The notes under the pieces: model-generated
The model's input: the letters and a program-made list of their open reading frames with translations, nothing else
Database searches by the model: none
What the model was told of the DNA's origin: nothing
Translations under genes and position numbers: made by a program
Part shown: piece by piece, positions 8,720 through 17,906 of the stretch
Layout of the letters: each line of letters begins with the position of its first letter
Numbering within the stretch: the stretch's first letter is position 1
NCBI RefSeq assembly: GCF_000024165.1
Contig: NC_013194.1
Location: 2,976,001 to 3,040,000 of the forward strand
DNA: 64,000 nt
Reading direction: 5' to 3'
Source of the DNA: Accumulibacter phosphatis
GTDB lineage: Bacteria; Pseudomonadota; Gammaproteobacteria; Burkholderiales; Rhodocyclaceae

Positions 8720-9161
8720 GTCGAGTACGTATCAATGAAGCCCATGGCGAGTCGCCAGCAGTCTTGTCGGCATGCGGCGCGAAGTGGTCGCCCATCGTCC
8801 AGGACGCCAGCACCGCTGCCGGATCGCTGCCGCCAGACGCCGTACGACGCCCAGCAACACCTGCCGCGGCAAAGCTGCCGATCAGCCAAGAATAGCACTC
8901 CTGACTAGCTGGGTGCTGGCCTTGGCAAGCGCTCGATCGCGGCCGGTCGTGCGTCGCTCGTCCTGATCAGCATCCTTGCGATGATCAACCGACGCCGCAT
9001 TGACGGCGCGCTGACACCCTATTTCCGTCGCGATGTCCTTCCCTCGGGCACATTCCTCGCGGCCAGCTCGCCCCTCGCTGACGTTCCTGGCACGTCGGAC
9101 GAGGTTCGATACGTTTAGAACCCGCTTGCACCGCACAACGTAGCCATCGGGAGATTTTGAC
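8720..9161. other. Divergent intergenic region between regulator and chemoreceptor
   Basis: These 442 bases lie between two diverging genes and should hold both promoters. Several short open frames exist on both strands but none has a convincing start or codon use. A GGGAG just upstream of 9162 serves as ribosome site for the chemoreceptor. No repeat or RNA gene was recognised. Confidence 0.4.
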
Positions 9162-10706
9162 ATGACCCGATGCAAACTGAGAATCCAGTTCTTCTTGCTG
9201 ACTTTGGTGCTTCTCGCCGGCTTCGCTGCCTTCGGTTTTCAGACCTTGTACGGCCTCGGCAAGGTGAAGGTGGGCGGCCCGCTCTACGAGCGCATCGTGC
9301 TCGACAAGGATTTGGTGGCAGACATCCTGCCGCCGCCCAACTACATCATTGAGTCGTGGTTGACCGTACTGCTGCTTGCCGACCCGGACCGCGCCGTGCA
9401 GCAAAAGGAACTCCTCGACAAACTCGCGATCCTGAAGAAGGAATACGACACCCGCCACGAGTTCTGGCTCAAACAGGACCTGCCGGCGGTGACCGGGAAC
9501 AACGCGGCGCAGGTGAAGGCGGCGATGGTCAAACTCGAAGCGCTCTATGAAATGCACCGCAAGGCGATCGACGATGTCGTCAAGCAGGCTACCGAGCACC
9601 AGACCGCGGTCGAAGCCGAAACCGCAGCGGCAACGTCCCGGAACTCGCTCGTCCTCGGCGTCGTCTTCTTCATCACGCTCGGCACGGCGGTCGGCAGCAC
9701 CTGGTTCCTCAGCGTTTCGCCTCTCGATGGCGTCGACTGCGCGCGCCGGCACCTCACGGCCATCGCCGCAGGCGACCTGTCGATGCGCACCGAACATCGG
9801 CGCGCCGACGAGATCGGTGGTCTGCTCAACGCGATGAACGATACCTCGGGACAACTCGCCACCCTGGTGAGTTCGATTCGCAACAACGCCGATTCGCTGA
9901 GCGCCGAGGCCGAACGACTGTCGTCGACGACGGCGCAATTGGCGGGCACCTCGACACGGCAGAGCGCTGCGGTCTCGGCGATGGCGGCGACCGTCGAGGA
10001 AATGTCGACCGGCATCGCGCACATGGCGACACTTGCCGATAGCTCGGAAACGCGGGCATTGGCTTCCGGCGAGCAGTGCCGGACCGGATCGAGCGAGATC
10101 GAGCGGACGGCGAAGATCGTCGGCGAACTGGCGACCGACGTCCAGTCGTCGGCAACGACCGTGGCGGCGCTCGGCGAACGCTCGCGCGAGATTTCGGCGA
10201 TCGTCGGCGTCATCCGTGAAGTCGCCGACCAGACGAATCTCCTGGCACTGAATGCTGCGATCGAGGCGGCGCGCGCCGGCGAGCAAGGCCGCGGTTTTGC
10301 GGTCGTCGCCGACGAAGTTCGCAGACTTGCCGAGCGCACCGCGCAGTCTACTGAACAGATCGGCAAAGTGGTCGCTGCGATTCGCTCGGGGATCGACACG
10401 GCCGTGGCGATGATGCAAGAGGAGTCGACCAAGGCCCAGGTCAGCACCGAAGCGGTCAGCCGCTCGCGCGAAACGATGCTCGGCATCGAGGGCACCGCGC
10501 ATTCCCTGGTCGCCGAAATACGCGACGTTACCGCCGGTCTGCAATCGCAGCAGTCCGGCAGCCAGAGTATTTCCGACGAAATCGAGAGGGTGGCACAGGC
10601 CGCGGAAGAGAACTCGGCCGGCGCAGGAGAACTCGCCGCGGCGGCCAGCCGCCTCGCCGAGGCGGCACGCCGAATGCAGCAATCGACCGGCAGTTTTCGC
10701 TGCTGA
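9162..10706 (+). CDS. Methyl-accepting chemotaxis protein
   Basis: This 514-residue chemoreceptor has an N-terminal membrane helix (about 7-26), a periplasmic four-helix-type sensor region, a second membrane helix (about 162-182), a HAMP region and a long cytoplasmic signalling coiled coil. The highly conserved hairpin tip is present as VADQTNLLALNAAIEAARAG, followed by EQGRGFAVVADEVR. It would cluster with CheW and CheA and bias flagellar or pilus motility. The start has a GGGAG site. The gene stands alone; the ligand is unknown. Confidence 0.93.
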   Translation: MTRCKLRIQFFLLTLVLLAGFAAFGFQTLYGLGKVKVGGPLYERIVLDKDLVADILPPPNYIIESWLTVLLLADPDRAVQQKELLDKLAILKKEYDTRHEFWLKQDLPAVTGNNAAQVKAAMVKLEALYEMHRKAIDDVVKQATEHQTAVEAETAAATSRNSLVLGVVFFITLGTAVGSTWFLSVSPLDGVDCARRHLTAIAAGDLSMRTEHRRADEIGGLLNAMNDTSGQLATLVSSIRNNADSLSAEAERLSSTTAQLAGTSTRQSAAVSAMAATVEEMSTGIAHMATLADSSETRALASGEQCRTGSSEIERTAKIVGELATDVQSSATTVAALGERSREISAIVGVIREVADQTNLLALNAAIEAARAGEQGRGFAVVADEVRRLAERTAQSTEQIGKVVAAIRSGIDTAVAMMQEESTKAQVSTEAVSRSRETMLGIEGTAHSLVAEIRDVTAGLQSQQSGSQSISDEIERVAQAAEENSAGAGELAAAASRLAEAARRMQQSTGSFRC

Positions 10707-10850
10707 ACGCGCTCAACGGGGAAGAAACTCGGGCCGCCTTGCCGGTGGGTGCCCTCCTCGCCGCTGCAGACCGCTATCGCCTTGGTCGACGGCAGTCGCC
10801 CACCTCCGCGCCACGCGAGGAAAGGAATGACTGGCAGCGCTCCCGTCGGG

Positions 10851-12011
10851 TCATTCAGCCGCCTGCTCTTCGTCGCGCAGAGCGGCATCCCCGCTGTCGT
10901 CATCCGGGAGATCTTCTTCGATCGACAGAGGGACTTCCCGCGGCCCCGGTTCGAACTCGACGGGTCGCACCACGGTTTGCGCAAGGTTTCCTTCGATCTG
11001 TCCGGACAGGTAGCTTACCCCGGCCATCACCCCGCTTGCGGGATCCAGCATTTGGGCGTGCCACATATCGTCCAGCGCAGCGCCAAGGTGTTGGCGAAGC
11101 TGCGCTTCCATTTGCGGCCGCTCGTTCGCGTGCGCGATAGCGCCGAAACCGAGCGAGCCGAGGGAAATCACCATCCCGGCGACGCCGCCGACGGCCGCCG
11201 CCGCAGCACTCGCCCCACCGCTCGTGGCGAGCCTGGCCATCAGTTTCTCGCTGGCCCGCTTCGCCACTGGGGATATCCTCACGCTCGACGGGCCCTCTCC
11301 CACGCCACCGCTGCCTTTGCGGATCCGGGCGGTGAGCGCCACATAGGCGGGCAGCGCGTCGATCGGGACGGCGTTTACCAGCTCGTAGAGCGACGCGTCA
11401 TGGGCGGCTGGAGGGCCCAGCGCAATCGCCGGAAAGGCCTTGAGACGCCGGTCGAACTGGTCGCGCGGAACACCGTAGCGCCGCGGGATTCCCTGAACCT
11501 GCTCACTGAGCAGTTGAATGTAGAGCCGGGTGGCTTTCCCTCGCACGACATCGGGATCGATCTCCCGGGCGACGGGGTCCAGCACACGCTCGCGGAATTG
11601 TTCCTGCAGATAGGCGGCCAGTCGCAGCGTGGCTGGATCCGTCCCTGCCCCGATGCTCAGTTGGTACCAGGCGACTTTGATCGCCAGCCACTGCTGCGTC
11701 CAGTAACCGGTGAACCACGGAATGAAGTCCGTCTCGATGCGCTTGGCGACGCGGCTTCGCCAACTCTCCATGAAGCCGCGCGCGTAGTTGGTGGCCGGCC
11801 CGGTCGCGGCCCGCGACGCGCCGACGATGTCGCTTTCGACCTGCCACCAGACAGTCTCCGAGACCTGCACCGGCGGAGTCGCCTCAGGGGCGCGCTGCGG
11901 ACTGGCGCAAGCTGCCAGCAGTACCACCAGCAGGCCGACGACGCCCAAGCGCAGCTTGCAAGTCGCCATCGCAAGCAGGACGTGACCAGACATCGAAGGT
12001 GCGTTCGCCAT
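10851..12011 (-). CDS. Exported lipoprotein of unknown function
   Basis: This 386-residue protein begins with a hydrophobic signal ending in the lipobox LLAAC (Cys35 from the ATG at 12011). AGGGG lies about 7 bases upstream of this start; an internal ATG at 11969 would give a more usual signal length but has no ribosome site. A Gly/Ala-rich segment with a hydrophobic stretch (GGVAGMVISLGSLGFGAIAH) lies near residue 275, and the acidic C terminus reads EEDLPDDDSGD. It is probably anchored to the outer membrane. I recognise no family. It is 54 bases downstream of the META-domain gene on the same strand and may be cotranscribed with it. Confidence 0.65.
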   Translation of the reverse strand: MANAPSMSGHVLLAMATCKLRLGVVGLLVVLLAACASPQRAPEATPPVQVSETVWWQVESDIVGASRAATGPATNYARGFMESWRSRVAKRIETDFIPWFTGYWTQQWLAIKVAWYQLSIGAGTDPATLRLAAYLQEQFRERVLDPVAREIDPDVVRGKATRLYIQLLSEQVQGIPRRYGVPRDQFDRRLKAFPAIALGPPAAHDASLYELVNAVPIDALPAYVALTARIRKGSGGVGEGPSSVRISPVAKRASEKLMARLATSGGASAAAAAVGGVAGMVISLGSLGFGAIAHANERPQMEAQLRQHLGAALDDMWHAQMLDPASGVMAGVSYLSGQIEGNLAQTVVRPVEFEPGPREVPLSIEEDLPDDDSGDAALRDEEQAAE

Positions 12012-12065
12012 TTCAGGCCCCTGTCGCCATTACTCCCAAGCTCGGTGGCCAGCCAAGTAGCAGAT

Positions 12066-13529
12066 TCATCGCAGCGAGACCGCCTCGAAGCGCGCCAGAA
12101 CCTGACTGCCCCCGAGCAGAATCATTTGCTCGCCTTCGATGTGAAAGGCCGTGGCAGCACCAAGCGCCAGCAAGAAGCGCCGCTCGAGTTCCATGAGCGG
12201 GGCTGCACAGGCCATCCGCGTACCCGCCATCTGCGTGAAGCGCAGACCGTTGTCGTCCTGTACATAAGCCCCGCTGAGTCGATTGCAGCCGGCAAAAGCG
12301 GTCACGCGCGCATCAACGCTCGACAGCGTCAGGCGAGCCTCGCGCTCTTGCGTCGACGTCATGCCGATGCTCTTGCCGTCGAGCTCGACCAGCTTCCAGT
12401 AGGTGTCTTGCAGGCTGGTCGCCACGCGGGCTTTGCCGGGGGCTGGTGAGTCACACGTCGCTCCCGGCTGCGAGCCGGCGAAGCGCTCGATCACCAGGTG
12501 CTCTCGCGGTTCACCCTCCATCGCCGGCCGCCATTCGAGCCGGCCATCCAGAACGACCAGCAGCGGCGCTCCCGGACCGCTGCGCGATTGCACGTAGTCG
12601 CGCTCCGCGGCCAGGTAGCCCTCGGCCATCGCCACCGGCCAGCGCAGGCCGCTGGCGCAATCGGTGAAGGTCGCCGCGTCGGCCAGGTAGAGAAACTCGC
12701 CGCGCCAGCGCAAGGACTCGCGGATCGGATCGACTGCTGCACTGCGGCGCAGGTCGAGGTTGGCAGTCGACCTGATCGGCTGCCCCAGGCGATCCAGCAG
12801 GCGCAAGGACGCATCGTCGTGCACGGCGAAGAGCGTTGCCTGCGAACCGCTGCGCAGTCTCAACACCTTGCCGCCCGCCTCCTCGGTCCACCGACCAAGC
12901 TCGGAAAAAGGCCCTTCGGGCTTGCTCAGGTAGGTGCGCCGCAGGCGGTACAGACCATCTGCACGCAAGGTCAGCGTTTGCGCAATACCCGGGCAGTCGG
13001 CGCACGGTACGACCCCGACGAAAGTGGCGGGCAGTTCGAAGCCAAGAGAAGTCGCCGCCGCTTGGGCAGCGGGACCGGCCGACACCTTGCGGCCCGGTGG
13101 CGGCGCCGGCTGCACGGCGTCCAGTATCAGGTCGACCTGATTCGACGCGCCGCGTGTCAGTACGGCATAGCGGCGGGTAGTCGTGAAGCGCAACTCGCCG
13201 CCCACCGTGATCGTTGCCCGCACGGCGTAGCTGGAGCGCGGATCGATGGCGGCGCTCGATAGCGTGAGCGAGAACGGGATCGGCACCTGGCGCGTGCCGA
13301 AGGGCTCACGCGTCTCGGTCAATACCGGCGACGCGGCATCGGCACGCGACACGTCTTCGACGCGCACCGTCAGCACCGCATCGGGCGGCATCGCCATGCG
13401 CTGCAGATAGGCAGCGCTGCCGCTGACCGTCACCGAGTCAGCCGCCGGCTGGGCAGGCACGGCAGCCGTGCAGAAAAACACCAGAACGCTTGCCCACCAG
13501 CACAGGGTTTTCGACATCGGCTCACGCAT
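12066..13529 (-). CDS. YbaY-NlpE-META domain fusion, exported
   Basis: This 487-residue protein is read from ATG 13529, preceded by GAGGAAGG; the frame also allows a TTG at 13547. A signal peptide (SVLVFFCTAAVPAQPAA) is followed by three domains. The first is a YbaY/YscW-like beta domain (about 35-150, with LTVRVEDVSRADA). The second is an NlpE-like region with VPCADCPGI, matching the CxxC of that family. The third, at the C terminus, is a META domain (TYWKLVELDGKSIG and FAGCNRLSGAY). META and NlpE domains are linked to envelope stress and copper response in other bacteria. There is no lipobox in the signal, so it is predicted to be periplasmic. Confidence 0.8.
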   Translation of the reverse strand: MREPMSKTLCWWASVLVFFCTAAVPAQPAADSVTVSGSAAYLQRMAMPPDAVLTVRVEDVSRADAASPVLTETREPFGTRQVPIPFSLTLSSAAIDPRSSYAVRATITVGGELRFTTTRRYAVLTRGASNQVDLILDAVQPAPPPGRKVSAGPAAQAAATSLGFELPATFVGVVPCADCPGIAQTLTLRADGLYRLRRTYLSKPEGPFSELGRWTEEAGGKVLRLRSGSQATLFAVHDDASLRLLDRLGQPIRSTANLDLRRSAAVDPIRESLRWRGEFLYLADAATFTDCASGLRWPVAMAEGYLAAERDYVQSRSGPGAPLLVVLDGRLEWRPAMEGEPREHLVIERFAGSQPGATCDSPAPGKARVATSLQDTYWKLVELDGKSIGMTSTQEREARLTLSSVDARVTAFAGCNRLSGAYVQDDNGLRFTQMAGTRMACAAPLMELERRFLLALGAATAFHIEGEQMILLGGSQVLARFEAVSLR

Positions 13530-13649
13530 CGCAACAGCCTTCCTCAAGATGCCGTGCCATCAGGATCGGATCGGCCCGGCGCGACCGCGTAGCGGCGTTG
13601 ATCTGATCGCCTTCGGCTCGTTTGCGTCAAGACGCGCTGAAGCGACTAT

Positions 13650-14366
13650 TCATGATGTGACTGATGCGACTATGTAGAGTTCACCGGCAATATCTGGATA
13701 GCGCTCACCGAGCTGCATGAAGGCTTCGATCATGGCCGAATTCCAGTGGCTCTCGATCTGACCATTGGCTAGAGGTTTGAGCCAATATCCGCCAAAGATG
13801 TCAACTTGCAGGCCGGCCTGCGTGAACGCCAAGCGGAACGTTTCAGGATTGAACACACGACGATGACCATGATGCAAATCCATGGCGTTGAGCGCATCCA
13901 CCCTCGGCAGCATGCCCATGATCACGGCTGCCTGGCGATGTAATGATTGCGCGTTGGGTACTGCGGCGAAAATCAGACCACCAGGCTTCAGCCAGCCCCG
14001 TGCCCTGAGCAGGATATCCACCGGCTCTTGCACGTGCTCCAGCACATGGCCCATGATGATGGTGTCGAATTGCTCAGTCGGCTCGAAATCCTCGAATAGC
14101 GCGTTAATGACCTGCGCCTGGGGAAAGCGCGCTCGCAAGTCATTGCAGAAAAGGGCCGAGCCCTCGACAACAGTCATCGACTTGCCGGTGGTGGCCAGCA
14201 GTTCGGTCATCACACCTTCTGCGGGCCCCATTTCAAGGAGGTTTTCCCCCAACAGATGGCGGCAAAGGATGCGAAAGCAGTAGCCAATAGCCAGCGGCAT
14301 GACACCTGCCGAATACAGGGATGTCTCGGATATCCTCTGCAGTTTCTCTTCTTCTTCGCTGCTCAT
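13650..14366 (-). CDS. Class I SAM-dependent methyltransferase
   Basis: This 238-residue protein has the Rossmann-like methyltransferase pattern: LLEMGPAEGVMTELL (motif I, SAM binding), FDTIIMGHVLEHV (the DxxxxxHVLEH signature), and LKPGGLIFAAVPNA. It is the last gene of the five-gene operon beginning with the FkbH-like gene, separated from the VOC gene by 25 bases. The likely substrate is a sugar or lipid-linked glycan intermediate, from context only. Confidence 0.85.
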   Translation of the reverse strand: MSSEEEEKLQRISETSLYSAGVMPLAIGYCFRILCRHLLGENLLEMGPAEGVMTELLATTGKSMTVVEGSALFCNDLRARFPQAQVINALFEDFEPTEQFDTIIMGHVLEHVQEPVDILLRARGWLKPGGLIFAAVPNAQSLHRQAAVIMGMLPRVDALNAMDLHHGHRRVFNPETFRLAFTQAGLQVDIFGGYWLKPLANGQIESHWNSAMIEAFMQLGERYPDIAGELYIVASVTS

Positions 14367-14391
14367 CGTCTACCGGCGTGCATTGCCGTCC

Positions 14392-14820
14392 CTATCGTTC
14401 AATGAATTCGAGCATCAGGCCATTGCGAAACATAACAAAAGAGATTCGCCGACCGCCAAAAGCCACGGCAGCGACAGGCATCACGGTAACTCTTGCACGC
14501 TGACCGCGCGCCCAATCCAGCGATGCTTCCAGATCCGTCACCAGGTAGGCCAGGTGGTACATCTTGATCCCGGATGCAAGCCATGGCGTGAGCGTCTTGG
14601 CCTCGGGCAAGTTTTCCAGCAACTCGATGCGCGGACCCGGACCCGTGAGAAAACACCCTGCCACGCCCTGGATCGGATCAACAAACGCTTCTCCCTCTTG
14701 CTGATAACCGAGCAAGGCAAAGAAATCCCGCTCACGGGCCACGGACACCGATGCATACCCAACGTGATGAAATTCGAACCCGGCCTGGAGATCCGGGAGC
14801 GCCACTGCCAGTTCAGCCAT
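14392..14820 (-). CDS. VOC (glyoxalase/epimerase fold) protein
   Basis: This 142-residue protein resembles the glyoxalase/bleomycin resistance/methylmalonyl-CoA epimerase fold. FEFHHVGYASVSV starts the first module with a likely metal-ligand His, MYHLAYLVTDLEASL starts the second, and it ends LMLEFIER with the usual Glu. It overlaps the upstream GNAT gene by 8 bases. In this operon it may act on an acyl-ACP or sugar intermediate; the substrate is not evident. Confidence 0.8.
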   Translation of the reverse strand: MAELAVALPDLQAGFEFHHVGYASVSVARERDFFALLGYQQEGEAFVDPIQGVAGCFLTGPGPRIELLENLPEAKTLTPWLASGIKMYHLAYLVTDLEASLDWARGQRARVTVMPVAAVAFGGRRISFVMFRNGLMLEFIER

Positions 14821-15397
14821 GGTGCAGTCTTCGAGCGGCTAGGCCGGCCAGCTTTTCGAGACGTGGAGCAACTTCACGCCATGCCAGCGCATCCAGGCGG
14901 TGCTCCACTGCATCCACCTGACGTCCGTCAAAGTCGAAATGCCCAGCCAGCGGATGGCGTCGGGTAATGCCGCAAGAGTCATGAAACGAAACCACCTGGC
15001 TGTTGTCGGCAACGGTACGGCAGTAAACCTCCTGCAAACTCAATTGCTCGAAAGCGCAACGGTAGATGAGCCACGCACTTTCAACCGCTGCCAGGGAACC
15101 CGGCCGCAGCAACCATCGACCCCATTCACCGCTCGAGGCCTGTGGGTCGATGTCGTAGATGGAGATGACGCCTTCTGGTGCGCTTGTGGCAAGGCGCTCC
15201 ACGACAAAGTAGTAGTCACCGCTGCGCTCATAGTAACGGGCCAGCCAGTCCAGTTGATCGGACAAGCGGCCCGAGGTTGAGTGCAGGAATCGATTCAACG
15301 CCGGGTTCCCGCGCAGAGCCAGGATAAAATCGGCATCGGCATCGACGACGGGCCGCAAGCGGAAGGCTGGCCCGGCAATTGACAGCTCATGTCGCAT
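14813..15397 (-). CDS. GNAT-family N-acyltransferase
   Basis: This 194-residue protein has the GNAT layout of the RimJ/RimL type: FRLRPVVDADADFILALR at the N terminus, then EWGRWLLRPGS and a late VADNSQVVSFHDSCG segment that corresponds to the acyl-CoA binding and catalytic part. Its start overlaps the end of the ACP gene by 11 bases. Such enzymes modify amino-sugars in surface-glycan pathways. Next to an ACP and an FkbH-like loader, it may transfer the acyl group held on the ACP; that is inference. Confidence 0.78.
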   Translation of the reverse strand: MRHELSIAGPAFRLRPVVDADADFILALRGNPALNRFLHSTSGRLSDQLDWLARYYERSGDYYFVVERLATSAPEGVISIYDIDPQASSGEWGRWLLRPGSLAAVESAWLIYRCAFEQLSLQEVYCRTVADNSQVVSFHDSCGITRRHPLAGHFDFDGRQVDAVEHRLDALAWREVAPRLEKLAGLAARRLHHG

Positions 15398-15623
15398 GGC
15401 GAGTCAGTATCGTCCCGACAATGGAACTCACGCTGTCCAGGCCACCCATTTCGTCTTCGGTGAACTGTATGTCCAGTTCATCCTCCACGGTGAATATGAC
15501 TTCAATATGCTTCAGTGAATCCCACTGCGGGGTATTCTCCCGTGAAAAATCACTTGTCACCTCGCATTTCAAGACCGCTGCGAGAGCCTTTAATACCACC
15601 TCTTCGATACTCTTGTAATCCAT
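15387..15623 (-). CDS. Acyl carrier protein
   Basis: This 78-residue acidic four-helix carrier protein has Ser36 in WDSLKHIE as the phosphopantetheine attachment site. The ATG at 15623 overlaps the stop of the FkbH gene (TGATG); a GTG one codon earlier is possible. It is a pathway-specific carrier rather than the fatty-acid ACP, judging from its operon. It would carry the acyl group loaded by the FkbH-like enzyme. Confidence 0.9.
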   Translation of the reverse strand: MDYKSIEEVVLKALAAVLKCEVTSDFSRENTPQWDSLKHIEVIFTVEDELDIQFTEDEMGGLDSVSSIVGTILTRHAT

Positions 15624-17293
15624 CACTGATCATTCCAGGCAATGACAACACCTTCGGCAGGCGGGAACTCCAGGAGTTTGTCGACCGGCAATACATGCAG
15701 GCCGGCAGCTGGTGTATCGCTCTGGCCGATTAGCCGGGCGAGCCAAGCGAGTGCCGGTTGATTGCGTGGGCCGATTCTCACCCGGAAAGCCACTTGCGTA
15801 TGTCCGAAAAAAGCTGCACTTTCCTGCAGGGCGGTCAAAATCATGGTGTCTTCCAGTTGTCGGCCCATGGCCCGACAACTGATGCAAAGCTCATCCACAA
15901 CGAGCTGCTCCCCCTGACTCATGGCCACGATAACAGCAATTACGCCGCTGTCGGAGAGGCGGTCGGTCAGTTGTACGCTGGTGACCCGGGCATCGCTCCG
16001 TTCCACGCAGGCGGCCACTTCGGCCAGATTGAAGCGGCGCAACGCGAGATTGAACTGATTGGTCTTGTTGCAGAGGTCTGCGAGGCGGGCAAGCTGCTCG
16101 GTCGGATCACTGCGGAAGGTCAACTTCACTTGCAGACCTCGAAAGTAGTCTGCCGGATCGGCTACCTCGGCGGCCAGCGCCTCCCGCTCGGTATTGGCGT
16201 GAAGGTCTTGAACACGCTTGGTGTCTTCACTCTCCACCCGCCAGCGCCAAAGACCCGGGTAGAAACCTAGCACCCGGCGAGTCAGATCGGCATCCGGGTG
16301 CGCGTAAACGGTATGCACCTGAGGCAATTGCATGGCGACGCTGGCCAGTTCCCCCGGGTTATCGTCCACAAAAACCAGGGCGTCAGGCGCGATGCGCAGA
16401 GCGCTGGCGATACGCGACAAGGCCGCTGCCTTGTCGCCCCAGGTAACTTCCACGGCGGAAAAGTCGGCCAAGCACAAAGGATAGTCCCGCCGCGCCGCAA
16501 ACAGCGCCTCCACATCCGACAGCTCGTTTCGCGATACCAAGGCGAGAAAAATGCCGCGTGCCCTCAGTGACTTGACGAAGGATTGGAGTGCCGCATGACC
16601 CGGTGTCAGCCGCACCCCGTGAACGCCGTCTTCCCCAAGGACGCCTTCATGCAAGGTATTGTCCAGGTCAAGGGCCACGGCCTTGATCGGTGGCGAGAGA
16701 GCCGCCGGCAACCAGTGGCAGGCTAGCGCTCGCGCCAACACCAGTTGGGCGAAACTGCTCAAGGGTGTGCCAGCCAAAGCGGCTGAGCGGGAGTCGAGAA
16801 GCGGCACGTTGAACTCGCCGCAGGCCGCCTGCAGGTCGGCGAAATAGACGGCAGGCAGCCCGTCCGCCACTGCCTGCAGCCGTTCGGTGCCACGCGGCTC
16901 ATTGCTCCAGGTCGCCAGGATGATCGGTGCTCTGGAGACCGCCCGGAGAGCCGCAAGCCGCTGCGCCAACCACGCCAGCCACTCGCCAAACGACATATTG
17001 ACCAGGAAACGGACGCTATCTAGCCACAATATTTCGGCATCCGCAGCTTGCCACGTGCCAAACATGAGAGTGTCGTCGTAGCCACCCAGTCGAAAATCAA
17101 CCTTCCAGTCCTGATAATCAAAGAATGGGGTCGTCAAGGGTATCAATGATTCAATACCATGATTTCTCCATACATTGACGGTCGGCAATCGATCATGACA
17201 CTTCCCGATACTCAAATTCAACAAGGCCAGGCGAGGAATTTTCGCAGAGAAAAGTATTGCCTGTGCTTCATATCTGGTCGTTTGAATTTCCAT
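15623..17293 (-). CDS. FkbH-like HAD-IIIC family protein
   Basis: This 556-residue protein has an N-terminal SGNH-like region (about 1-200), a HAD domain with DLDNT (209-213) followed by LHEGVLGEDG, a second HAD motif VFVDDNPGE, and a C-terminal GNAT-like part. FkbH-type enzymes dephosphorylate 1,3-bisphosphoglycerate and load the glyceryl group onto an acyl carrier protein; related ones serve in polyketide and surface-polysaccharide pathways. It is the first intact gene of the operon and overlaps the ACP gene. No ribosome site is seen before the ATG at 17293, and gene remnants lie upstream. The operon may therefore be the intact tail of a larger, partly lost locus. Confidence 0.85.
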   Translation of the reverse strand: MEIQTTRYEAQAILFSAKIPRLALLNLSIGKCHDRLPTVNVWRNHGIESLIPLTTPFFDYQDWKVDFRLGGYDDTLMFGTWQAADAEILWLDSVRFLVNMSFGEWLAWLAQRLAALRAVSRAPIILATWSNEPRGTERLQAVADGLPAVYFADLQAACGEFNVPLLDSRSAALAGTPLSSFAQLVLARALACHWLPAALSPPIKAVALDLDNTLHEGVLGEDGVHGVRLTPGHAALQSFVKSLRARGIFLALVSRNELSDVEALFAARRDYPLCLADFSAVEVTWGDKAAALSRIASALRIAPDALVFVDDNPGELASVAMQLPQVHTVYAHPDADLTRRVLGFYPGLWRWRVESEDTKRVQDLHANTEREALAAEVADPADYFRGLQVKLTFRSDPTEQLARLADLCNKTNQFNLALRRFNLAEVAACVERSDARVTSVQLTDRLSDSGVIAVIVAMSQGEQLVVDELCISCRAMGRQLEDTMILTALQESAAFFGHTQVAFRVRIGPRNQPALAWLARLIGQSDTPAAGLHVLPVDKLLEFPPAEGVVIAWNDQ

Positions 17294-17300
17294 TGTTGCG

Positions 17301-17426
17301 TCAGATCAATGGATCTTTGAGGATATCGGGGCACTGCACATCAGCCACCCAGCCGGCATCCCGAATCCAGAGCCAATCGAGTGATGATGAGAACCAATGC
17401 GGTACGGCACGCAGGTAGTCGGCGCA
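17301..17426 (-). pseudogene. C-terminal gene remnant, family unknown
   Basis: A 41-codon open stretch ends at the stop 17303-17301 and encodes DYLRAVPHWFSSSLDWLWIRD and more, ending CPDILKDPLI. The aromatic-rich, evenly composed sequence looks like the true C terminus of a protein, but stop codons close the frame just upstream and there is no start. It is probably the tail of a deleted gene. The family could not be named. Confidence 0.35.
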
Positions 17427-17438
17427 TCAACCGGTGGT

Positions 17439-17675
17439 TCAGAGGCGGCCTGCAACCTCGTCCTTGCCATACATCCCCTTGATGTCATGAACCACCGTCC
17501 ACCCGTTGGCCAGCCGGCGCGGGCTGGCAATGCTCAGTCGCTTGAATTCGTCATGCGCCACGGCCACCACCAGAGCGTCGTGCAGGCCACGATCGGGCAA
17601 GGCGCCCGGCAGGGTGATTCCGTATTGGCGCTGCGCCTCAGCGCTGAAGGATGGGAAACCGAACAACAGGAGCAA
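17439..17675 (-). pseudogene. Remnant of nucleotide-sugar dehydrogenase (TviB/WbpA type), C-terminal end
   Basis: About 70 codons match the C-terminal end of UDP-sugar dehydrogenases. The segment DALVVAVAHDEFKRLSI is the typical DA(L/V)VxAVAHxEF block, followed by WTVVHDIKGMYGK, the usual V-x-D-x-K-G strand. The N-terminal 350 or more residues are missing and the first ten residues are out of character, so the gene was truncated near 17650. Intact enzymes make UDP-hexuronic acids for capsule or O-antigen. The remnant supports the view that the downstream FkbH operon belonged to a polysaccharide locus. Confidence 0.6.
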
Positions 17676-17906
17676 GAGTATATGAGCCTCCGTAAAGTAG
17701 CGTCAATCTCGAATTTGGACACCGCGGTCTTGGCGCCGTCATGCGGATCCCACCTCAGTACGAGCTGATGGGTCTGCTCGCCTTTCTCCAGTTCCGAACT
17801 GCTGGCTGCACAGCCGACGATTCCCCTCAAGTTCTCCGGCGCGCTGCCGTTGGTTCACGCACGCCGAATCTCCTCGCCTGCAAGCACTCCCAGGCACACT
17901 GAGCCC
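17676..17906. other. Junction region with unassigned coding-like fragment
   Basis: On the minus strand a frame ending in the dehydrogenase remnant region encodes QTHQLVLRWDPHDGAKTAV and SKFEIDATLRRLIY before it breaks up. It looks like part of another lost gene, with no recognised family. The right end holds the leader of the plus-strand kinase gene. No IS ends were seen. Confidence 0.3.

Noticed and set aside
17301..17906. Insertion sequence as cause of the gene remnants
   Set aside because: No transposase fragment, terminal inverted repeats or target duplication were seen.
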